In this document: piece by piece, positions 1-11,974 of the stretch
Layout: every line of letters starts with the position of its first letter
Position numbering within the stretch: position 1 is the first letter of the stretch
DNA from: Lota lota
Taxonomy: Eukaryota; Chordata; Actinopteri; Gadiformes; Lotidae
Length of the DNA stretch: 64,000 bases
Reading direction: 5' to 3'
Assembly: GCA_026745465.1 (NCBI GenBank)
Contig: JACYXH010000216.1
Coordinates: 592,501-656,500, forward strand
Made by a program: the position numbers and the translations under genes
The notes under the pieces: model-generated
The model's input: only the letters and a program-made list of their open reading frames with translations
Database searches by the model: none
What the model was told of the DNA's origin: nothing

Positions 1-126
1 ATAGGGGCCTGATAAGAGTGTGGCCCCACAGACTGGAAGACCCCCTACCAACAGGGCCACACAAGACCGTGACTTACCAACAAATCTGACCCCCCCCCCC
101 CCCTTCACGACTCCCGCTTCTGTTTG

Positions 127-225
127 TGCATGTAAGTGGAGTCGTGTGTGTGTGTGTGTGTGTGTGTGGGTTCGTGCATGTTGTGTGTATCTGCGTGTGG
201 TGTGTGCATGTGAGTGTGCGTTGTA
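127..225. repeat. GT-rich microsatellite
   Basis: Interrupted (GT)n tract with CGTG and ATGT variants. No gene is seen in the first 400 bases. Confidence 0.9.
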
Positions 226-395
226 GAATAGTTGGTACATCAGAGATAATGTCAATCTGCAGCAGAATGAGGTGTGTGAGCAAAGACCAAATAGTTTCAT
301 TTTGACAGAGTACGTTAAAGAGGTCACACAAACACACATTTCTACAGAGCTGCCAGCAGTGGGAAAGTCCAAAAAGGGGTCACCTTAATCCTCAG

Positions 396-430
<35 letters not shown>
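396..430. repeat. C homopolymer, about 35 bases
   Basis: Uninterrupted run of C. Runs of this length are unstable, and their true length in an assembly is uncertain. Confidence 0.9.
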
Positions 431-980
431 ATAATAACAGCCCCTAATAATCTCTCTCCAGGAGGCTTGACGGGGGCTAAAAGAACACACTCTGTCAGCT
501 TTAACTGGGCAGCAGAAAGAGGAAAAAGAAAAGTCATAATTATAATGCTCTCTATTGGTGGATTTAACTAAAGCCTCTCCTAACCGGGCCCTTACACACT
601 CCGAGTGTGCATGCACCCACACACACTCACACACACACACACACACACATACACACACACTGGGGCACACACACACACACACACACACTTCAATAAAGAG
701 GCCCCTAATCAATCGGAGCTTCCCCCGGCCGGGGCTCCACCCGGGCGTGTGTGTGAAAGGCAGAGTGACGGAGCCCAGACTCCGCCATTGTCAAAGGAGA
801 CTGATTAGCCCCGATGACTGGCAGCGCGAGCCAGCGGCTCCTAAAGCAAGAGGGTTAAAGGGTCCGCGCTTGAAACGCACGACCGCTCCAAAGTTCTGGA
901 CACCTGCCTGTCTCCCCGGCGCTGCCCCCCCTGATTCGGTTATAAGTTTAGAAGAGGGGCTGAACAGAGGAGTTTAGACA
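431..980. other. Complex non-coding island around a CA tract
   Basis: Mostly non-repetitive sequence on both sides of a (CA)n tract at about 610-690. It contains homeodomain-like words (CCCCTAATAATC near 443, CCTAATCAATC near 704). No ORF here resembles a protein. It could be a regulatory island 10-11 kb downstream of ascl1b, but only comparison with other fish would show that. Confidence 0.3.
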
Positions 981-1011
981 GAGGGAGGAGCTGGGATGAG
1001 TGGAGTGCACA

Positions 1012-1197
1012 GGGTGTGTGTGTGTGTGTGTGTGTGTTGCTGGTGTGTGTGTGTTTGTTGTTGGTGTGTGTGTGTGCTGGTGTGTGTCTGTCAGTGTTTG
1101 TGTGTGTGTGCGTGTGTGTCTGTTTGTGTGAGCGTGTGTGTGTGTGTGTGTGTGTCTGTCAGTGTGTGTGTTTGTGTATGTGTTTGTGTGTGCTGAT
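1012..1197. repeat. GT-rich microsatellite
   Basis: Long interrupted (GT)n tract with CTGT and TTGT variants. Cys-Val and Thr-His reading frames across it are repeat artefacts. Confidence 0.9.
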
Positions 1198-1260
1198 GTT
1201 TTGCAGGGGTAGCTTGGCTGCAGGCCCAAGGCCAGGACAAAGAGGGACACTCTTTACATA

Positions 1261-1428
1261 CACAGCCAGACAAACTGAACCACCCAGACAAACTGAACCA
1301 CCCAGACAGACTGAACCATCCAGACAGACGGAACCAGCCAGACAAACTGAACCAGCCAGACAGACTGAACCATCCAGACAGACTGAACCAGCAAGACAGA
1401 CTGAACCAGCAAGACAGACTGAAATAGC
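1261..1428. repeat. 18-bp minisatellite, about 9 copies
   Basis: Tandem units built on CAGACAGACTGAACCAGC with A/G and CC/AG variants. The period is a multiple of three, so several frames stay open across it (Arg-Gln-Thr-Glu repeats on plus). No gene signals flank it. Confidence 0.85.
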
Positions 1429-1429
1429 C

Positions 1430-2740
1430 AGCGGCTCTGCCAGCTAACACCGGCTAGACCCCAACCAGAGGAGGAGAGGAGAGGCATTCGAGGAGAGGAG
1501 GAGAAGAAGGAAAACTCCATCTACCCAACTTGGAATCCATCTTGAAAACGTCTACCACACTTTAAAACAAACGACAAATGTATTCGGTTGCAATGCTTCT
1601 AAGGGACTTTAAAAATGATTTATATTGTAGTGAGCCGTTTGAAAATAGACAAAATGTAAACAAATAGAGGCGATTGGCACATAAAGACAGCTGGGAGGAG
1701 AGGGAGGAAAATGATCAGCATACATATTTCCTGAAATGAGAGTGAAAAGTAACCATACTATGAACTACAAACTTAAAAGTAGAACCGCCATGCTCACTAT
1801 TTTCCAATAAAAGAGAGCACTGCTTCATACGTGAGTTGTGAAAACTCGTCCAACGAAAGGGTTTGCAGAAACAGAGCATCACTATTCCCCTTTGAAGCGC
1901 AGCACTACTGAAGTAGGCAAAAATAAGTGATCCAGCGTTAGCGGTGTTACTGGGGATCATTGGACCACGCCTTCTAACGTCCGAGCAGAGGCGCTCATTC
2001 ATCTGAGTAGCTCCTCTCGTGTGCAATTACCAACGGCCGCTCAGTGTTTTTCCTATCTTAATAAACATGGTGGTGCTCCTGGTTCTCCTACCATATAATC
2101 GCCACGCAACCGCCTCTCCATGTAGCCGAACAAAGCAGCGGAGACATCGCTATTTTTCCGAAGCTAATGACACTTTCGGCAAATCCGGGCGGACAATTTC
2201 CAAGAGGCCAACTTTTTATTTTTTTTGGAGCCAGTGATTATTTCGATGAATGAAGTGGAATGAATCCCCTCTCTCTCCTTTCTATGGAGAACGGCCTCGA
2301 GCACCGCTTCAGTTTGGTCCTCCGATGAGAGCAGCACTCCATCAGGCCAGGAACAATAGCATATCCTGACAAAACGTCCAGAGGCGCAACGCTACCATCA
2401 CCGGCACCCCCACCCACCCACCCTCCGCACCCCCACCCTCCGCACCCCCACCACACCTCTATACAGACTCCTGTCGGTGACTGGTAAATGCCACTTTCAA
2501 TCTCTCTCCCTTCTTCCCTCTTCTGATTTCCCTTTCTTCCTTCCTCTCGCTGGACCTCAATGGGCGTGTTAAGCATTGTGTGTCGCGGTGGGGGTCGTGG
2601 TTGGGGGCTGGGGGTGGGGTGGGGATCATTAAAAGCAGGCAGGCCCTTTGGCCAGATCAAAATAATGAACTGGAGAGGTCACAAGCTAATTAAAGGACGC
2701 CCTAAATGGTCCTACTAATCCGGCCTGTACCTTGTTTCGG
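1430..2740. other. Unique non-coding sequence
   Basis: About 1.3 kb of mixed-composition sequence. ORFs of 70-140 codons occur but have no recognisable domain or splice context. I see no gene here. Confidence 0.5.
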
Positions 2741-2985
2741 GGGTGGGGGGGGGGGGGGGGGGGGGGGGGGGGTCTATTGGCCAGGGGGGGCTCTCTATAG
2801 GGAGAGAGAGAGAGAGAGAGAATGTGTTTGTGTGTATGTGTGTGTGTTTGTATGTGTGTGTGTGCAGGTTGATTAGTGTGTGTGTGGGTGTGTGTGTATG
2901 TGTGTGTGTGTGTAAGTGTGTGCGTGTGTGTGTCGGTGGATGTTTGTGTGTGTAAGTGTGTGCGTGTGTGTGGTGTGTGTGTGTT
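2741..2985. repeat. G tract, GA tract and GT microsatellite
   Basis: Compound repeat: a G run of about 30 broken by one T and A, a short (GA)n at about 2801-2820, then interrupted (GT)n to 2985. Confidence 0.9.
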
Positions 2986-3545
2986 CCAATCAGAACCAAT
3001 CATTTCGGGGGTTGTTCAGAATGTTCATATAACATGTTTATGTATAACATACGTGTTAAACATATGCGTGCATGTTACAGAAAATGAAAAGATGGCCATA
3101 GGTCATAAACAAGCACATATGAATATACGAGAACTGGGGGATGGGCATATTCCGATAGAAAATGTAGCTCATTGTTCCTCATGTTTGAAATACGTGTTGT
3201 GTAATAAAATGCTTAGTTTGGTTATTTCTTCAACAGTATAGCGTACCCCCATTCTATTCCCTAAAACACCAAAAGAGCATCGAAAGCACAACGAGCAGCT
3301 AAAACCCTCTACGTTGATATACACAAATCTAGAAACGTTGATATCAAACATATTTTTGGTTCAGAAACGCTGAGAGTCAAGGTATCCGTGGTTTGCATAA
3401 GCGTTAAAATAGCTACGTTTCCTTCCTGTGACTGGGTTGTCCAATCAGTGGGAGGAAGAATGAATAGTTACACCATACTTTACGAAACAACTGACTTTTT
3501 ACACACCATACAGAGATAGAGACCTGACAGATATGCGATTATATT
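2986..3545. other. AT-rich unique sequence, nothing recognised
   Basis: Non-repetitive, AT-rich. No coding or RNA gene signal seen. Confidence 0.5.
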
Positions 3546-3547
3546 AT

Positions 3548-3578
3548 TATGTGTGGTGTTTGTGTGGTGTGTGAGTGT

Positions 3579-3644
<66 letters not shown>

Positions 3645-3815
3645 TGTGAGTATGTGTGTGTATGTGTGTGTGTGCGTGTGTGGTGTGAGTATGTGTGTGT
3701 ATGTGTGTGTGTGTGCGTGTTTGCGTGGTGTGTGTGTGTGTGTGTGTGTGTGTGTGGTCTGGTGTGTGTATGTATGGTGTGTGAGTGTGTGGGTGGTGTG
3801 TGTGTGTGTGAGTGC
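3548..3815. repeat. GT-rich microsatellite
   Basis: About 270 bases of (GT)n with internal higher-order copies of a GTGAGTATGTGTGT-type unit. Confidence 0.9.
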
Positions 3816-4023
3816 CCGTGTGTGTGGTATTGCTGGTATTACAGCTTTCTCAAGAACCACTCATCCAAACAACTTCACACTCAACACAAGACTCAAGTCT
3901 ATTTTTGACACAAAAAATGTAGAACATAATTTTGCGCCCATCCAGACAGGTGCTTTGGGCTTAAAATCATAATTACAGAAAATAAATCTATGTCAATACG
4001 GATTCTCCATCAAGACTAGACCA

Positions 4024-4057
<34 letters not shown>

Positions 4058-4187
4058 ACTGAGGTGCTAGTTATGGTTAGTGAGAGCCTCCACACACTGT
4101 TCAGTGTTGGTGTTGAGCAGAAGTCTGTGTTCAGTATCACAGACTATCTTGCATCTAACTGCTCTCAGTGGTGAGACATGTTTTGAG

Positions 4188-4428
4188 TTAGCTCTCTCTC
4201 CATCTCTCTCTCTCGCTCCTTCTCTCTCTCTTTCTCTCTATCCCTCTCTTGCTCTCTTTCTTTCTATCCCTCTCTCGCTCTCTCTCTCTCTCTTTCGCTC
4301 TCTCTCTTTCTCTCTATCCCTCTCTTGCTCTCTCTCTCTCTCTCGCTCCTTCGCTCTCTCTTTCTCTCTATCCCTCTCTCGCTCTCTCTCTCTCTTTCGC
4401 TCTCTCTCTTTCTCTCTACCCCTCTCTT

Positions 4429-4473
<45 letters not shown>

Positions 4474-4500
4474 CTCTCTCTCTCTCTCTACTCTCTCTAC
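4188..4500. repeat. CT-rich tandem array
   Basis: Polypyrimidine tract of (CT)n with interspersed TTTC, GCTC and ATCCC forming a higher-order period. Continuous Ser-Leu frames on plus and Glu-Arg frames on minus are artefacts. A mirror-repeat polypurine/polypyrimidine tract of this kind can form H-DNA, which is inference. Confidence 0.9.
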
Positions 4501-4732
4501 AGGTGCCAGCCACAACCCTCATCCCCCTCTCTTTGGGGGCCCCTGAGGGCCAGCCTGTTGCTGGGGCCCATGATTGCGGTGACCGGTGTCCGGGCAGCAG
4601 AACCGGAGTTCTCAGGAGTCTGGCAGCACCCAGTTCAGTCCGGTACAAGAACCCAGCTTCCGTTGGACTGGAACTACCCTGTAAGACTAGAATATTAGCC
4701 AGGACAAAAGCTAGAGCCAGGACTGTGGAGGT

Positions 4733-4751
4733 GGGGTGGGGGTGGGGGTGT

Positions 4752-4805
<54 letters not shown>

Positions 4806-4890
4806 GACTAGCGAGTGTGAGGGAGGGAGAGGGTGAGGGGGGGGGGGGGGTGCGGGGGTATGTGGGGGGGGGGAGTGGGGGGGGGGGGTT
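4733..4890. repeat. GT plus long G homopolymer tracts
   Basis: (GT)n at about 4749-4766 runs into about 38 Gs (4767-4804), followed by further G-rich blocks to 4889. Strong G-quadruplex potential on plus. Confidence 0.9.
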
Positions 4891-4904
4891 GGAAATAAGA
4901 GAAC

Positions 4905-5475
4905 ACAGAGAGATTAAAATTGCTGGAATGGAGTCCACCCTCGCCCATTCATCTGGTATTCTGCTCAAATCAGGGCTTTTGTTGCGCTTGGCGCAAAGTA
5001 GTGTCAATCATTGCGACCCGGTTTTGTCCGACGGGAGGGGGATTTATTATGAATTTGCTCGTGCAAATAATGAGGACTACCCCCTACTGCCTTCTCCCCC
5101 CCCCCTTCCCTCCCCTACCCTCACCCTTCCTAACACCCCCAAATCTCCCCCCCCCTCCCCGCCCCATATCAATGCTGCAAAAAATAGGCAACAGAGAGTG
5201 AAGTTTGAAATCTCCGGGCCACTCGCACTCTGGAGACACATCAAAGTGACAGAGACGTCCAATCACATGTGTCGTACAGGCATTACATGATGAATACGGT
5301 GCGGACGCGCCACAAAAGCCCCTTTGTGTCCGGGTGAGCGGAGACCATTCACCGTCGGCCACGGCCAGCCGCGGTGGAGGCAAATGGCAGAGAAGGGCCC
5401 GAGCCAAGAGGAGAAGAAAAACACCCAAACTTGTGCAGCACAATGGGCCATGCAAATGAATGGCCCGGGTACCTC
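4905..5475. promoter_or_regulatory. Candidate conserved non-coding island
   Basis: Two complex islands (about 4905-5090 and 5165-5475) separated by a C-rich stretch. Visible words include GTCAATCA at 5003-5010 (reverse TGATTGAC, PBX/MEIS-like) and an exact octamer ATGCAAAT at 5450-5457 (POU/Oct class). No protein-like reading frame. Enhancer status is inferred only from composition and motif content. ascl1b is the nearest gene, about 6 kb away. Confidence 0.35.
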
Positions 5476-5479
5476 CACC

Positions 5480-6395
5480 CACTCCAACATAAACCCCCAC
5501 CTCCACCACACGACACCCGCTCCAACACATACCCCCCACCTTCCCCACTGCACGCCCCCACCCACTCCCTTATATCCCAAGCTTCACCCGCTCCACCACA
5601 CCACTCCACCTTCTCCACCACAAACCTCCGCCTCCTCTCCACCACATACCCCCACCTTCTCCACCACGAACCTCTGCCCCAAACCCCCACCTTCACCACC
5701 ACCCACTCCCCCACATATCCCCACCCACACCCATATACCCCAAACTCCGCCCACTGCACTCCAACTTCTCCACCCCAAACCCCACCCATGACACCCACTC
5801 CACCGCATATCCCCACCCACAACCATATACCCCCACCTCCAGCCACTCCACCATTTACCTCCACCTTTACCACCACAAACCTCCACCTTCACCACCACAA
5901 ACCTCCACCTTCACCACCACAAACCTCCACCTTCACCACCACAAACCCCCACCTTCACCACCACAAACCTCCACCTTCACCACCACAAACCCCCACCTTC
6001 ACCACCACAAACCCCCACCTTCACCACCACAAACCTCCACCTTCACCACCACAAACCTCCACCTTCACCACCACAAACCTCCACCTTCACCACCACAAAC
6101 CCCCACCTTCACCACCACAAACCTCCACCTTCACCACCACAAACCCCCACCTTCACCACCACAAACCCCCACCTTCACCACCACAAACCTCCACCTTCAC
6201 CACCACAAACCCCCACCTTCACCACCACAAACCCCCACCTTCACCACCACAAACCCCCACCTTCACCACCACAAACCTCCACCCACCTCCACTACATACC
6301 TCAACCCACTCCACTCCACCTTCTCAACCACAAACCTCCGCCTCCTCTCCACCACATACCCTCACATTCACCAACATACCCCACCCACAACAGGC
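5480..6395. repeat. CCA-rich minisatellite, 22-bp core unit
   Basis: CCACC-rich degenerate repeat. Its core at about 5855-6283 is a near-perfect 22-bp array of about 19 units, CTTCACCACCACAAACC followed by (T/C)CCAC. Three units equal 66 bases, so a 356-codon frame of Pro/His/Thr repeats stays open. I treat this as an artefact because it has no homology or splice context. Confidence 0.9.
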
Positions 6396-6458
6396 ACCCC
6401 ACTCCTGCGTAGCTCTCGCCTCTGCTGGTTCGTCAGAAGTTTAGTGCCTATTCAGACA

Positions 6459-6610
6459 GACACACACACGCACGCACAATAAGAGAAGAGAAATAAAACA
6501 CGTGTTGCGCAGACACAAATGAATGTGCACACACACAGACACACACACACACACACACAGAAGAAAGGCAGGCCTACACATGCACAAAAAGGCGTGTGTA
6601 CCCTCAAATG

Positions 6611-6650
<40 letters not shown>
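6459..6650. repeat. CA-rich microsatellite
   Basis: Interrupted (CA)n blocks at about 6459-6476, 6527-6560 and 6613-6649. Confidence 0.85.
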
Positions 6651-7460
6651 GTTTCCTCACTAGGTTAAAGACAGATTTGGTTGGAGATGAACAACCTTGA
6701 GAAATGTGACGTATCTCTGCTGAATGACGATGACTTGGTGGGAAGATGGTGGCCATCTAAGGCTTATAAACTGAGTCAAATATTTAAAAGTACTTCTAAA
6801 TTGAGTGAAAGTCCAACAATACCTACACAAACACAACACAAGGAAAGACCTCGAGAGACACAACGCACACAACAACAGGTCACAAGCACACATGTGCACA
6901 TAATGACCAATGACTCAAGAGTCCAAACTGCATGGCGAACCAATCGATGAGAACCATTTTTCCTATCAGGCCGTTGAATCTCAGGATAGAACATGAGTCT
7001 ATATTTAGTTACAATTACAGTGACTGCTGCTATAACACCTGCATAAAATATGCATGTTTGTATTCCATATACTTCATTTATGTTCATCCTTTTGGTCTTT
7101 AAATTGTAGATTGGTATTTTGATCTGGAATAAAGGCTACCTGCACCAAGATAAAGTCCTTGTGCATTTACTTTGGCAAACAGAAATCCTGATTCTGATGT
7201 CAAAAGGTGTCAAAATGGAGTCTGTTGCAGCTGCTCCTGCCCATGGTCCACACGTCAAACAGGGGAAAAGCAGTGATTGGTTATAATGCAGTGCTTGATC
7301 AAGTCCAGACCTTCATCAATCAAGAGCAAACACAGCTTCGTAGCACACCAGGTGTGGGGCTGCTGTCCACTGACCTTCACTACAGACTCTACACACACAT
7401 TACTTTACTGCCCCTCCGTGTGGATATGGACATATCTACGATCTGGCTCTGATTGTCTCA
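6651..7460. other. Unique non-coding sequence
   Basis: AT-balanced unique sequence. No gene, tRNA or element recognised. Confidence 0.45.
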
Positions 7461-7463
7461 CCA

Positions 7464-7467
7464 CTGT

Positions 7468-7498
<31 letters not shown>

Positions 7499-7575
7499 CG
7501 TGTGCGTGTGTGTGTGTGTGCTTGTTTGTATGTGTATGTGTCTGTGTCTGTGTGTGTGTGTGTCTGTGTGTGCAT

Positions 7576-7648
<73 letters not shown>
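7464..7648. repeat. GT microsatellite
   Basis: Long (GT)n with a pure block of about 70 bases from 7579 to 7647. Confidence 0.95.
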
Positions 7649-7742
7649 CAGATCAGTGGAACGTTTTCCTTGTATGTTAAATATAAACGTGGCGATGCAA
7701 GGTTTAAACATTAACACGTCCGTACGCACCAACCAAGGTTGT

Positions 7743-7803
7743 CCTCCACCACCACCACCACCACCACCACCACCACCACCACCACCACCACCACCACCAC
7801 CCC
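7743..7803. repeat. CCA trinucleotide repeat
   Basis: About 20 copies of CAC/ACC. Reads as poly-Pro on plus and poly-Trp or poly-Gly on minus; no gene context. Confidence 0.95.
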
Positions 7804-9350
7804 TCCATCCATCTGCACCTCCGCTTCCCTCTCCCTCTCTCTCCATCTGGCCTGCCTGTGATACTATGCACTCCTCCACCTTCTCTTCCCATTACATCCA
7901 CAATCTCCATCAAAACCAGCTGCCTTCGTTGCATTTGGTTAATTCTACGTCATATTCATTTTGCCATCCGACCGCTTTAAAATTATCCAAATGATCAGAA
8001 ACAAATTTAATGTTTCTGATCTCATTTTTCACTTTTAAAATGTAACACTATGGCTTCAGAATGATGGATATTTCCGTTGTTTCTGTAGCAGAAAACAAAT
8101 CCCTACCCTTGAACATTATTGTGCATTAATCATAAGTGTGTCCACATTGTGCTCCCAACTTAAAATACAACATTTCTGACGAAAAGGGGGAAAAGTGAGA
8201 GTTCAAAGGTGTGCCACGCCAGACGAAATCCAAATCCACCCTACAAACCTACCACATAACGACCAGTTCACACGACAGGGCCTGCTTTTCTTAATAAATA
8301 CACAATCCGGTGAAATCAGGATTTCAGTTATTCTCGAAGATCCACAATGGACTGGAAATCTTTGAACGGCCAAAGCAACGTCAAAGCAATGTTTACAAAG
8401 CATTTCACCTCACTGAAAATGCTTCTGTTCATATCAACACAGAAAACGTTATTGCTCGCAGAGTCATAACAGAGCTGTGTATAGAACAACAAGACCGTTG
8501 AACTTGTTTCCTCTGCTGCTTGTCCGTCTGACGCCGCATTGTCTTGTAAAGCGTCTTAGTCAGCTCCCTTTCATAGAACCAGAACAGACTAGAACTCATT
8601 CCCAAGCGCACTACGCGTTCTACGGCACTGGATTAAATCCTATTGGTGTCGCTGGATCGGTATTATCCCGGTCAATTTAGTCCAATATAATGATCATGGA
8701 AATACGCGGCCGGATATTCCGAGGTTGAGCCTAAGCATCGGTATTCGGCTCCGTGATTGGCGTTCGCGACTGAATGGTTTTGTCTGATTGATTGGTCAGC
8801 GTCTGATTGCGCTGGTCATGAATATATGGCCATTACGTTTTGTCAAGGGAAAAAAACCCATGCCGAAACTTGCATGGATACATTTGTTTCCCTCATTCTG
8901 TCGTGTTATCCACATATGAATCGTCTTAGAGAAAGTGGCACATGCAACACATGTCAAAAGGAGACGCCAATGAGCTGCGGAGCGCTCGTGTCCTGCCCTC
9001 TGCGTGACACTGAAGGACACGAGAAAGAGCATTTCACGCGCGTGATAATGGGCCAGCGGGGGGGGTGGGGGGGGGGGGGGCGGTATTCAACGACATTGGT
9101 GCGTCTTTTAAGTTCTACTGATGCACGAGGTTATAGAAAGCAATGAGTAATTGCCGCCATTTATCACCCGGTTGATGTCCTTCATGTCCTTAGATAGCCT
9201 ACTGACAGGGCTCATACAGGCCTACTGCAGGACGTGCGCGAGCCATTAACCAATGCTAGGGGCACGTGGCGTGCACCTGCAGCCTGAAAAACTCTTTTAT
9301 GATGAAGATGGGAGACAGACTATAGGGCACAGAGAGGCGCACCAATAATA
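7804..9350. other. Unique sequence, no gene recognised
   Basis: About 1.5 kb of non-repetitive DNA apart from a G-rich stretch at 9057-9080. ORFs up to 129 codons show no recognisable domain. Confidence 0.45.
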
Positions 9351-9353
9351 ACT

Positions 9354-9355
9354 CG

Positions 9356-9424
<69 letters not shown>
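9354..9424. repeat. GT microsatellite
   Basis: (GT)n of about 35 units ending in GCGCACGCGCGCG, an alternating purine-pyrimidine tract. Confidence 0.95.
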
Positions 9425-9425
<1 letters not shown>

Positions 9426-9439
9426 TGTGTGCGCACGCG

Positions 9440-10390
9440 CGCGTTGCTTTGATGTGCATGTTTGCCCTATTTTTTTATAGCCACACATTTTATATATGTA
9501 TCTTACACCCATAACTTTGATTTTTTGTGGCGTCATCGAGGCGCAAGAAAGACAAAAAAAAACTCTGCTCTGACGTTTTCGTTTAAACAATTTTGTTTTT
9601 GTAACATTTAATAGATCAAATGCTTATTGACTAATCGTACTGTGGACTCCAATGAACTGCAAGCAGAAGAGTCCAATACTTGTTCCAGAGTCTCTTGCCC
9701 CATATACTGCCAGGTAAAATAAGACTTCTGCATCGGTGTTTATTTAAAATAGACGGTCTTCCAAAACGAGGCGCATAAGCGTGCATAATAGTGCCGACAA
9801 TGGAATAATACGCTCACTGTTTCGCAAGAGTGATCGACCTAGGACACAGTCGGGGATACAACAGTAAGTAGTCTACAACCCCCGGTTTGTATTTTGATTG
9901 ATCTCAACTGGCCAATACGAATTCTGACCCTTCGTATTGTCTCGCTGACTTTCCACGGGCCGTATTTCAGAGTGACCCTCCATCCCCAATCACCACCTCA
10001 CCCCCACAGAGGGGCTTTTAGTGATCGGGTAGGAAAATGAGGCATGAAAAAGACACAATGCAATGCATGAAAAGTAATATTAATCTCCCGTTCGTGAATA
10101 CAGACAAAGCGCCGCGGTGGTGCGCGTCCATCATGCGCACTGAGTCCATGCAGCTGCCTCTCTTCCCCGAACACACCACCAAGTCGGGAAAAGGTCAATT
10201 TGAAGAGTGAATAGATATTTAATTTAGTTGATTCAATAACACAGCCTCCACAGATAGAAATACAAGGGAACGCACACACACACACACACACACGCACACA
10301 CACAGGCACGCCCACGCCCACGCACACACACACGAACGAACGTGTGTGTGTTCCAAATAAGATATGGAACGGAGAAACAGGACAAGCATG
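9440..10390. other. Region downstream of ascl1b
   Basis: Unique sequence with a (CA)n tract at about 10272-10335. It lies beyond the predicted ascl1b poly(A) signal. No gene seen. Confidence 0.4.
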
Positions 10391-10408
10391 TTATATAAAT
10401 AGAGTAAT

Positions 10409-10414
10409 TTTATT
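10409..10414 (-). terminator. ascl1b: Predicted poly(A) signal of ascl1b
   Basis: TTTATT on plus is AATAAA on minus, about 940 bases downstream of the ascl1b stop codon. It would define a 3'UTR of about 0.95 kb. Not verified by transcripts. Confidence 0.5.
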
Positions 10415-11040
10415 CATAAAAAAATGTTTTACACAAAATATATCTGTTCGAACTCAATATTTACATGTAGGCTTCTGTGAATGGAGAGCAAGTGCATACT
10501 TCAATTTAAAAGGAAAAAGTTAATCTTTACCACCGGAAAAACCCTTCAACATTTTGCAGGTAGTTGGTATTGCTGTCTAGTCTCACAACACACACACGTG
10601 CCAACACACAGGCCCTCGCTCGCTCTCGCTCTGTCACTGTCAGACAAGGCTTGGCAGTGTTTGTGGTCCGGGAAATGTCGAAAGTTCAACCCTATTTGCC
10701 TAAATGATGTCTTCATTTAAAAACATTGCATTGTAGACCACCATCTCCGCTAGCAAAGTGAAAAGTCTACACCTGAGCCGCTCTAGTGTGTTCAGAGTTA
10801 TTCACTTTGATGTGTCTTTCCAGTCTCTGGAGCAGTCTCTCTGGGCCACAGCGCAACCCGCGCCAAGCATGCCTGGCTGACATTAATTGCACTTATTCAA
10901 ACACACACCAACTTGTTTGATTCCACGCGCGTAAACTTGGCGATCCCAGACTGGCGTGTCCTTTACGCGAGAAGCTCAATCGCTCGCTCCAGTCGTGACA
11001 CTGCCTGTGTGTGTCCTTCTGTAGCGTAGCAACGGCTACA

Positions 11041-11059
11041 CTGTGTGTGTGTGTGTGTG

Positions 11060-11127
<68 letters not shown>
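11041..11127. repeat. GT then CT microsatellite in the ascl1b 3'UTR
   Basis: (GT)n at 11041-11060 followed by (CT)n to 11127. On the ascl1b transcript strand this is (AG)n followed by (AC)n, inside the predicted 3'UTR. Confidence 0.9.
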
Positions 11128-11132
<5 letters not shown>

Positions 11133-11356
11133 ACACACATAGACACCATTGCGTTATGCGCGGAAATGAAGCCTTGATGGCAATCGGAGTCAACGCTTCT
11201 CTTCCAAGCGAAGACTGAGGGCGAAGTGCCACCGAAGTGTGCTTCACTTCACAGCCAACCGAATGCCTCCACCATCACAATGTCAGTCTTAGCCAAGGTT
11301 TGTGAAAACAGGAGCGGTACCCTTTACGCACCGACAAACACCTGTGTCGCGATCTC

Positions 11357-11974
11357 TCAGTATCTGTCAAACCACGTCGTAAAGTCCAAGAGTTCCTGTT
11401 CCTCTGAGCTCAGCGGCTCCACCTCGTCGGAGGAGTAGGTGGAGTGGGGAGACTCAGGCTCGGCGGAGTAGCTGTTGGAGAGGGTCGGGGACGGCAGTCC
11501 GCACTGGAACGCAGCCGACACCGCGTCATGCTCGTCCAGGAGCTGCTGCAGGGCGCGGATGTACTCCACCGCGGACCGTAGCGTCTCCACCTTGCTCATC
11601 TTCTTGTTAGCGGCGCCGTTCGGCACGTGCTGCCGTAGCGTCTGGAAGCCCATGTTGACCTGCTTCACCCGGTTCCTCTCGCGCTCGTTGCGCCGCGCCA
11701 CCGCCACGGGCTGCTGCGGGGGCATGGAGTAGCCCAGGCCGTTGAAGCTCAGCCGTCGCTTGCAGCGGAGGAGCTCCGGTGAGCTCGAGCGCTGTCTTTT
11801 CAGCACTTTGCTCTTACTTTGGAACGCGGCGGCCGCGGCGGCTCCCGGGTGCACGAGGGGCATCGGGCAGTCCTGGGCAGGGGCGTGCAGGGTGAGTGTC
11901 GCGTGCCTCTCAGTAAGTCCAAACGGGAACCCGTTCTGTTGCGTGGTGGTGATGGTAGTGGTTGTGGTTTCCAT
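11357..11974 (-). CDS. ascl1b: Achaete-scute family bHLH transcription factor 1b
   Basis: Intronless 205-codon CDS on minus. The family are proneural bHLH activators that dimerise with E-proteins, bind E-boxes and drive neurogenesis in the nucleus. The sequence shows a Thr-rich N-terminus, an Ala run near residues 45-50, the motif [16 protein letters not shown] at about 59-74 that is characteristic of Ascl1 proteins, a basic region [15 protein letters not shown] (about 93-107), the HLH with [20 protein letters not shown] (about 117-136), and an acidic C-terminus ending [24 protein letters not shown] instead of VKLVNNGFATLR points to the teleost 1b paralogue rather than 1a, judged from memory of the family. 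I chose the ATG at 11974 (METTTT). The frame is open upstream to an ATG at 12250, but that part has no Ascl character. It is divergent from irf7. Confidence 0.93.
   Translation of the reverse strand: METTTTTITTTQQNGFPFGLTERHATLTLHAPAQDCPMPLVHPGAAAAAAFQSKSKVLKRQRSSSPELLRCKRRLSFNGLGYSMPPQQPVAVARRNERERNRVKQVNMGFQTLRQHVPNGAANKKMSKVETLRSAVEYIRALQQLLDEHDAVSAAFQCGLPSPTLSNSYSAEPESPHSTYSSDEVEPLSSEEQELLDFTTWFDRY

Noticed and set aside
4080-4811. 243-codon Ser/Leu-rich ORF resembling a signal or membrane protein
   Set aside because: Translation of a CT-rich tract and a G homopolymer.
5374-6444. 356-codon Pro/His/Thr-rich ORF on plus
   Set aside because: Produced by a 22-bp minisatellite whose triple is divisible by three; no start context, splice sites or homology.
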